Shown here one piece after another: positions 27,488 to 32,392 of a DNA stretch of 32,392 bases. Below the pieces are notes generated by a model that worked only from the letters and a program-made list of their open reading frames with translations, was not told where the DNA came from and searched no databases. This DNA comes from Schlesneria paludicola DSM 18645 (lineage in GTDB: Bacteria; Planctomycetota; Planctomycetia; Planctomycetales; Planctomycetaceae), in the NCBI GenBank assembly GCA_945869955.1, contig CAMBQP010000049.1, positions 1 through 32,392 on the forward strand, in the 5' to 3' direction. Numbering within the stretch: the first letter of the stretch is position 1; each line of letters starts with the position of its first letter. The position numbers and the translations under genes were made by a program.

Positions 27488-27532
27488 ATGCATTTATGCA
27501 TGCATGTATGCATGTGGATGCATGTGGATGCA
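27488..27532. repeat. ATGCAT array with ~10-bp spacing
   Basis: Five exact copies of the palindromic hexamer ATGCAT occur at 27488, 27496, 27500, 27508 and 27518, followed by a near copy ATGCAC at 27528. The last three are spaced exactly 10 bp as repeats of ATGCATGTGG. It sits ~550 bp upstream of actA and ~290 bp beyond the stop of the small protein downstream of the sigma factor. Either a small tandem-repeat expansion or a phased protein-binding site. Confidence 0.6.
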
Positions 27533-27820
27533 CTTATACGGAGCGACACTGCCCATAAGACGACACACCGACATACGACGGGTTCAACGCCGCATGGACG
27601 AAAAGAGACGCATACTGATTGACAAATGACTGCCGCAAAAGATCTGACTGGCATCAATTGCCGGACGGAATGAAAAACGATCCGTATCGCCATCCTGATC
27701 TGCAATCGAAACAATCAACAGACCATTGCGATTCGTGACTTCAACAGCAGCACGAGACGATCTCCACAAGCGTCAGCGGCATCCCACCAAATCGATCAAA
27801 GGTGATGATCGGAATCGCGG
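27533..27820. other. Intergenic, possible decayed coding remnant
   Basis: A - strand frame at 27769-27584 reads like protein (VTNRNGLLIVSIADQDGD then TDRFSFRP), but it starts only at a TTG. Just upstream a different frame gives ITFDRFGGMPLTLVEIV, which would suggest a frameshifted remnant. No family is recognised and the call is weak. Confidence 0.25.
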
Positions 27821-28081
27821 TTATCGAGAGTAGCGACAAATCCACCAATATGCTGCAGCAGAGAGCAGGCAGGTCACCAAACTCGTTTCCGCCGGCCTTG
27901 GTAGAAACGAAGCAATTGGCGGGACCATTTTCAAAACATTCAAGATCAACCCCAGGCTGATCATCGTTCCGACAACGATCATCCCGCGGAACCGCCTTGC
28001 ACCGCCGAAAACGGGTTGACGACGTAATCGGAGCGTCTGTCTTCGATCACGCTCAAACTCAAAAAACGTCAGTTGTGACAT
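27821..28081 (-). CDS. Small two-TM protein downstream of sigma factor
   Basis: 86 residues from ATG 28081 (MSQLTFFEFERDRRQTLRLR), with GAGAAG upstream; a GTG at 28120 is a possible longer start. A basic N-terminal segment is followed by two hydrophobic helices (FRGMIVVGTMISLGLILNVL and TSLVTCLLSAAAYWWICRY). Family not recognised. It starts 43 bp after the sigma-factor stop on the same strand, so it is probably co-transcribed; a membrane partner or antagonist of the sigma factor is possible but purely positional inference. No cysteine-rich anti-sigma zinc motif is present. Confidence 0.5.
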   Translation of the reverse strand: MSQLTFFEFERDRRQTLRLRRQPVFGGARRFRGMIVVGTMISLGLILNVLKMVPPIASFLPRPAETSLVTCLLSAAAYWWICRYSR

Positions 28082-28124
28082 CTTACTCTTCTCGCCTTCA
28101 TTTTGAAAAGAACTCGGCACAATC

Positions 28125-29105
28125 TCACCCCCCCATCGACTGGAAATCTTCGATGGGGATTTCGCTCTTGAGCTTTGAGACGGCCAATTTGATCAGTTGA
28201 CGCACACGTTCACCGCAGATCCCGATCTCGGCTCCAATCGCGGCGAAACTGGGACGCCGCCTTTGACCGTCAAGACCGTACCGCGCCTCGATCACCTGTT
28301 TCTCACGCTCCGTGAGAGACGCCAGAGCATCATGAACCAATTGATAATCCCCAATCGACTCAAATTGATCACTGGCATTTCGGGATCGATAATCGGGAAT
28401 ATTTTCGATTGAAAACGATCCTTCGTTCATCGAACTTTGACGAGTCAAACGATGCTTCTTCAAAAAACGGAGCATCTCATTCCGCACTGACCATGTGGCA
28501 TAAGTACTGAAATGATTACCGGTTGCAACATTGAACAGTTCTACAGACCTAATTAACGGAGACATCCCTTCACTAATCAATTCGGGAAGTTGATCTGTCG
28601 TCTCAGAAAGTCTTCTCGCCAACCCAACGACTAACCGGAGGTTGCTTTCCGTGATTTGATTTCGAATTCGGAGTGCCTCATCCAGGTCTGCTTCAATTCG
28701 CTTCACGAGCGCGATATCAAGACGACTCAAGTCAAGCAATCGCCGATCGTGTTCGGCACGGTATTTCAAAAAATTCATCAACTCGAACCAGTATCGTTCC
28801 TCTTCCAGAGAATAAGGGGATTTTGCGACGAGAGACGAAAGGCATGTGCGGCCATGATTACCGTGAGGTTTTTCTTGCGTTTGGTTTCGCAGATCGGGGC
28901 AATTTGCTTGGATCAATTGCATCGCGTTGCTCGACCTGTAGGACTGTTGATCAATGAATTCAATTGTTCGCTCCATCAATCGGCCTGCTTGCTGGATCGC
29001 TTCTCCCGGCAGTTGTCCCCCTCGTACGTGATTGAATGCCCCGCTAGCGTCGAGTGTCGATAACGAAACAGAGGATGACTTCATCCTGCTTTGCCCCCGA
29101 GACAT
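28125..29105 (-). CDS. Sigma-70 family RNA polymerase sigma factor
   Basis: 326 residues from ATG 29105, chosen because AAGGAG lies 11 nt before it; ATG 29084 and an upstream start at 29162 are alternatives. Region 2 (~145-218) contains ITESNLRLVVGLARRL, the region 2.1/2.2 motif of primary-like sigma factors, and HFSTYATWSVRNEMLRFLKK for -10 recognition. Region 4 (~257-314) contains SLTEREKQVIEARYGLDG and the helix-turn-helix SFAAIGAEIGICGERVRQL for the -35 element. The stretch between them is short (~35 residues), so region 3 is reduced. The N-terminal ~100 residues are Ser/Gln-rich with no region 1.1 resemblance. Looks like a group 3-type alternative factor; its regulon is unknown. Confidence 0.88.
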   Translation of the reverse strand: MSRGQSRMKSSSVSLSTLDASGAFNHVRGGQLPGEAIQQAGRLMERTIEFIDQQSYRSSNAMQLIQANCPDLRNQTQEKPHGNHGRTCLSSLVAKSPYSLEEERYWFELMNFLKYRAEHDRRLLDLSRLDIALVKRIEADLDEALRIRNQITESNLRLVVGLARRLSETTDQLPELISEGMSPLIRSVELFNVATGNHFSTYATWSVRNEMLRFLKKHRLTRQSSMNEGSFSIENIPDYRSRNASDQFESIGDYQLVHDALASLTEREKQVIEARYGLDGQRRRPSFAAIGAEIGICGERVRQLIKLAVSKLKSEIPIEDFQSMGG

Positions 29106-29828
29106 GCCGAAACTCACTCCTTCCCCGCGTTCGCTCTTCGACCAACTCCACCCGGATTTCAATTGGCGAAATCAGAAATGACTGACTTTCACGCCTGACG
29201 CTCCGGCACCGAATTCTCGGATTGCGCGCCCTTCTTCACAGCGAAGCCCACGCCCCTGTATCGAAATCTGACTTTTCAGGGTCGTGAACGCCGGACAGCG
29301 TTGAACATGTGACCAGCGAGTCTGGAAACCGTTATTGAGCCATCTCTTTCAACGTTTGGGTTAGTGCGATTGAACGATGCTCTCCATTTCGCTGCATAGG
29401 AATCTGATTTGCTGTAAGCGTGCCTCGCTCTCGATACGGCCATTGAACGCGACACCATCGCGCTGTTTACTGAACCGCATCGGGGTTCGGGTTTTAACCA
29501 GCATCCAGAATTCCCAATTCCGAGAACAGAAGGAACGTTACTGAAGACGAAGAACGTGAGGTTCCGCATCAATCCTCAGACTGCGATATTGCAGGTTGAG
29601 CAAGCGACACACGCGATTGATGTGAGCCACGCGGTGACTTGGGAAACGTATGATCCCCGCCAGAGCGAGCGAAAGACGGACGGGCCGTTGAGAACTCAAC
29701 GCGGAACAAATTTGACTCCGACAGTCGATGAATCGAGATGTTACGCTGCGTGAAGCAGACGTTTCGGCGTAATACAGATCCACATCGCAGCGGCGACAAG
29801 GGAGTCGATTAGGGGAATGGTTGTTTCG
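29106..29828. other. Intergenic stretch, no supported gene
   Basis: About 720 bp. Overlapping short ORFs on both strands (29276-29572 and 29538-29783 on -, 29556-29753 on +) give no recognisable protein and have no ribosome sites. A - strand frame around 29300-29440 reads ERGTLTANQIPMQRNGEHRS up to an in-frame stop and could be the remnant of a lost gene. No tRNA, repeat or clear terminator was seen. The sigma-factor promoter should lie at its left end. Confidence 0.35.
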
Positions 29829-32129
29829 TCATTGCAGATTAATGCCATTTTTCGAGGCATCATTCACAAACTTCCAGAGATCTCCCCCAAAAGGTTCTTG
29901 AACCGGCATCTTCAATTCGATCATTTTTAAAATCAATTGGGTCGATTTTTTGTCGCAAAACGGAGATTTCAATAACTCGATTAAAGCATCGACATCGGGT
30001 TGCCCCGGGATGATATCCAAACTTTGAATCAACTGATGAAAGCTGGCCTCATCGACGCGATTGGCAATTGTCGCGACGATCATTTTAAATGGATCAACGC
30101 GACCAACACCCACATTCTGGATTCGAAGGGATTCCTCGTAGATTGCGGTCAATACCAGCCTTCGCATCCCTTCGTCAATTCCCCCAAAAAGATCGGGATC
30201 CAGATACTCCAGTAACACCGCGAGATTCTGGCTATCTCGATTTTCACCGGTTGACGAAACCAGGTAGCTCACCGCACGTGAACGGCTTTGTCTGAGGTTC
30301 AAATCGCCGTGATCCTTTTTTGCGTTGAGTATCGCATCAAATACGGAACGAAAATGATCGTCGCTCCCAACGATTCCCAAAATCGGAAAACTTGCCGCAA
30401 GTTGATCAATCACTTCGACGTCGGTTTCATCTCTCAGCCATTTGGGAATTTGCTTAACGAGTTCCGCTTCTTCGTCATTCAGCGCTTTCCGTTCTCGTTG
30501 GCTCAGCGGATTTTCCGACAAATCGCGGTCACTTTTCAGCATCTTCACGACGGTGATGAGCGCATGAATGAGATCTCTTTTTCGTTTGTACCTTTCGGTC
30601 AGATCGTAGCCCACTTGTCGGCTTATCCAGCTACTACGGAGATCCCTTAAGACCATTTCATCGGGACCAATTCGATCCCCTTGGACTTCGTCAATGACCA
30701 TCATATCGAGTCTGGATGAATAGGTATCCGAATCAACGATGGCTTGCCTCAATACGCCGCAAATCTGAATTGCCTTTCTCGGATCGCCGATGAGTTCACG
30801 CGGATTCGAATTCAACACAACCGCCAGAGCGTGTGTCAAAGGGGTTTGTTTCGAAGGGAACTTCTTACTCTCAAGCGTTTCCAATAATCTTGCCATAGTC
30901 TCACGTCGAACCTCCAACGTGGAATTCGCAGAAACACACTCGATCGCCTGAATCAAACGCATCGCATCGTTGTTGTGAAAATTGAGTAATACCGTTGTCG
31001 AGTTTTTGAGGATCTCGTTTGCCATCTTGTCTGGAATCGGCGTCGGAATCACTCTGAACGCCTGAGCGAGGTATTCGAGAGCGGGTTGGTTTTCATCGGG
31101 TCGATAAACACGATTGACAGCATCATAAGCACGCAGGATCGCCGTTTCCTTGACATGGGATTCCATGCCACGCAGTGCGAGAGAAAGTGCCAACAGCTTT
31201 CTCGCGTCGGTTGTTTGCTCCATTTCTGCGGCAATTTGTAATTGGCTGTCCATCGCCAGTTGGTGTGGAAGGGATCGACTGATGATCAACATCGCAAAAC
31301 CAACACGCTCAATCGGATCGAGGAGCAGCGCATGGTCAAGAACATCAAAACACCTCGTGAAGATTGCCTGAACTTCATCCTGCGATAACGGCGAGGGTAA
31401 AATGGCGATGGCTCGGCAAATGGGAAATAGCACCTTCGGCAATTTTGCCGTTTGCAACCGCTCAAAACAGTGCTTTTTGATGACAAATTTCCGCTCAGAA
31501 AAAAGAGCGGTTTCCTTGCCCTGATATCGACTCATCGTAAAGTGAAAACACTCGATGACCACCAGAAAATCTGGTGTAATCAATGTGCTGTTCTTTGCAG
31601 GGTCTTTTTCCAGCATATCGACCAGGGCGCGTGATAAGTCCTCGACCTGGTCTTCTGAAAAAACTAGTGCCGATTCTTCCGCAAAGATGGTATTCAGTTT
31701 TTTAAATAGCACCTCAACAACACCGACTTGAGATCTTGTTTCCGTATGGTTTCGTGCGACCAGTTTGATGCCCTCAACGAGAATCGTAATCACTTCGCCG
31801 AGATGAGCCCGACTGCTGACGGGCTCAGCCTGCACTTTGTTGCCATCAATCAAAATGGTATTGTAATCACCCGCGTTGAGTCCGAACTCCAGTTTCTTTT
31901 CAACGAGATAACACAACCAATGCGCAAAATCCTCGGCGGATTCTGCGGATTCTGCATTTTTCATCGCTTCGATGATGGCGCGCTGCCTGTCCCCCATCGT
32001 CTCGTCAGTAATCCGCTTAATTCCCGTCCGGGCAATGCTTAAAATTACAGGGCGTATGTGAAGCGGCATCTGCTGATTTGTGATCTGAATCATTTTTTCG
32101 ATACGAGATGGTGACGGACTTTGATTCAT
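29829..32129 (-). CDS. 766-residue all-helical protein of unknown function
   Basis: Start ATG 32129 (MNQSPSPSRIEKMIQITNQQ) chosen over a TTG at 32153; GAGG lies 14 nt upstream. No signal peptide, no TM segment, few cysteines. Apart from the first ~25 residues the chain is almost wholly amphipathic helices of 12-20 residues separated by short Pro/Gly/Asp turns, for example LGEVITILVEGIKLVARNH, EVLFKKLNTIFAEESAL, VLDHALLLDPIERVGFAML and YLAQAFRVIPTPIP. This alternation suggests an ARM/HEAT- or TPR-like solenoid, a scaffold fold that binds other proteins. No catalytic motif was seen. A gene for another helical protein (partial) lies 42 bp upstream on the same strand, so both may belong to one operon. 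Family not recognised. Confidence 0.8.
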   Translation of the reverse strand: MNQSPSPSRIEKMIQITNQQMPLHIRPVILSIARTGIKRITDETMGDRQRAIIEAMKNAESAESAEDFAHWLCYLVEKKLEFGLNAGDYNTILIDGNKVQAEPVSSRAHLGEVITILVEGIKLVARNHTETRSQVGVVEVLFKKLNTIFAEESALVFSEDQVEDLSRALVDMLEKDPAKNSTLITPDFLVVIECFHFTMSRYQGKETALFSERKFVIKKHCFERLQTAKLPKVLFPICRAIAILPSPLSQDEVQAIFTRCFDVLDHALLLDPIERVGFAMLIISRSLPHQLAMDSQLQIAAEMEQTTDARKLLALSLALRGMESHVKETAILRAYDAVNRVYRPDENQPALEYLAQAFRVIPTPIPDKMANEILKNSTTVLLNFHNNDAMRLIQAIECVSANSTLEVRRETMARLLETLESKKFPSKQTPLTHALAVVLNSNPRELIGDPRKAIQICGVLRQAIVDSDTYSSRLDMMVIDEVQGDRIGPDEMVLRDLRSSWISRQVGYDLTERYKRKRDLIHALITVVKMLKSDRDLSENPLSQRERKALNDEEAELVKQIPKWLRDETDVEVIDQLAASFPILGIVGSDDHFRSVFDAILNAKKDHGDLNLRQSRSRAVSYLVSSTGENRDSQNLAVLLEYLDPDLFGGIDEGMRRLVLTAIYEESLRIQNVGVGRVDPFKMIVATIANRVDEASFHQLIQSLDIIPGQPDVDALIELLKSPFCDKKSTQLILKMIELKMPVQEPFGGDLWKFVNDASKNGINLQ

Positions 32130-32171
32130 CTCGACGGCGACATCCTCAGGCAACGTGTCAAAGCATTTATT

Positions 32172-32390
32172 TTATACCCGGAGAGCGAGAATTTCACGAT
32201 CATGAAAGGATTCATCGAACAATTTCCGTAACGCATGCTGAATGGAATGAAAGAGCTGTATCGCAATTCGCTTAAATGCATCAACGTGTGCTTGATGTCC
32301 GATACCAGAGTCAAAAACCGCAGTGATGATCGCAGAAATATTTTGCGGCATTTTAAAGAAATCGTCGTTTTCGATAACTTGAAGTATGAG
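32172..32390 (-). CDS. C-terminal end of an unknown helical protein, truncated by window edge
   Basis: The frame is open from the window edge to TAA at 32174-32172, giving 72 residues that begin LILQVIENDDFFKMPQ and continue through NISAIITAVFDSGIG, HVDAFKRIAIQLFHSIQHAL and DESFHDREILALRV. Helical, without cysteine or TM segments. It is the tail of a gene whose start is outside. Its stop is 42 bp before the ATG of the 766-residue protein, so they are likely one transcript. An overlapping 62-residue ORF at 32126-32314 in another frame has poorer composition and is a shadow. Confidence 0.6.
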   Translation of the reverse strand, partial: LILQVIENDDFFKMPQNISAIITAVFDSGIGHQAHVDAFKRIAIQLFHSIQHALRKLFDESFHDREILALRV

Positions 32391-32392
32391 CT

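Noticed and set aside
27488-27532. CRISPR array
   Set aside because: The repeat unit is only 6-10 bp with no unique spacers and no cas genes in the window.
29556-29753. 65-residue + strand ORF
   Set aside because: It has no ribosome site or recognisable homology, and it overlaps equally plausible spurious ORFs on the other strand.
32126-32314. 62-residue - strand ORF at the window end
   Set aside because: A different frame in the same place is open to the window edge and has much more protein-like composition.

Overview
The window looks like chromosomal DNA from a planctomycete (order Planctomycetales). The grounds are a sialate-O-acetylesterase-type (SASA) protein followed by a DUF1501 protein with a twin-arginine leader, a giant secreted multi-amidohydrolase, an SGNH/alpha-beta hydrolase fusion, and an alternative complex III plus caa3-type oxidase cluster. 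No phage, plasmid, integrase or transposase gene was recognised. The assignment comes from gene content only and is not proven.

Left third (1-11.4 kb). On the + strand are the tail of a SASA-family esterase, a DUF1501 protein and a DUF2314 protein. On the - strand are a tRNA-Leu(UAA), two small translationally coupled ORFs (the second a STAS-like DUF4325 protein), a 1497-residue secreted protein with three amidohydrolase-like domains of which only the middle one keeps its metal ligands, and a secreted SGNH hydrolase fused to an alpha/beta hydrolase. These look like scavenging and cell-envelope functions.

Middle (11.4-27 kb). A + strand ABC-F ATPase converges on a - strand cluster of eleven genes, listed here in transcription order from the right: actA (pentaheme c), actB (molybdopterin-like/Fe-S), actC, a fused actD-actE, actF, a one-TM protein, a SCO copper chaperone, then oxidase subunits II (with a fused cytochrome c), I, III and IV. 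Together they encode a complete quinol-to-oxygen branch: ActB/C/F handle quinol, the ActA and ActE hemes carry electrons to the cytochrome c domain of subunit II, then CuA, heme a and heme a3-CuB. SCO supplies copper to CuA. Subunit I has a YSHPAVY motif typical of A2-type oxidases. No heme A synthesis gene is in the window.

Right part (27-32.4 kb). A gene-poor stretch with an unusual ATGCAT array is followed by - strand genes for a small two-TM protein and a sigma-70 family factor, a second gene-poor stretch, a 766-residue all-helical protein of unknown function, and the C-terminal end of a further gene cut by the window edge.

Two copies of a ~136 bp element with palindromic ends (GTAACCGTTCAC/GTGAACGGTTAC) lie 11 kb apart, both near gene 3' ends. 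It is probably a non-autonomous dispersed repeat. The other points most worth a second look are the three-domain amidohydrolase, the STAS-like pair beside the tRNA, the helical protein, and the ActD-ActE fusion.
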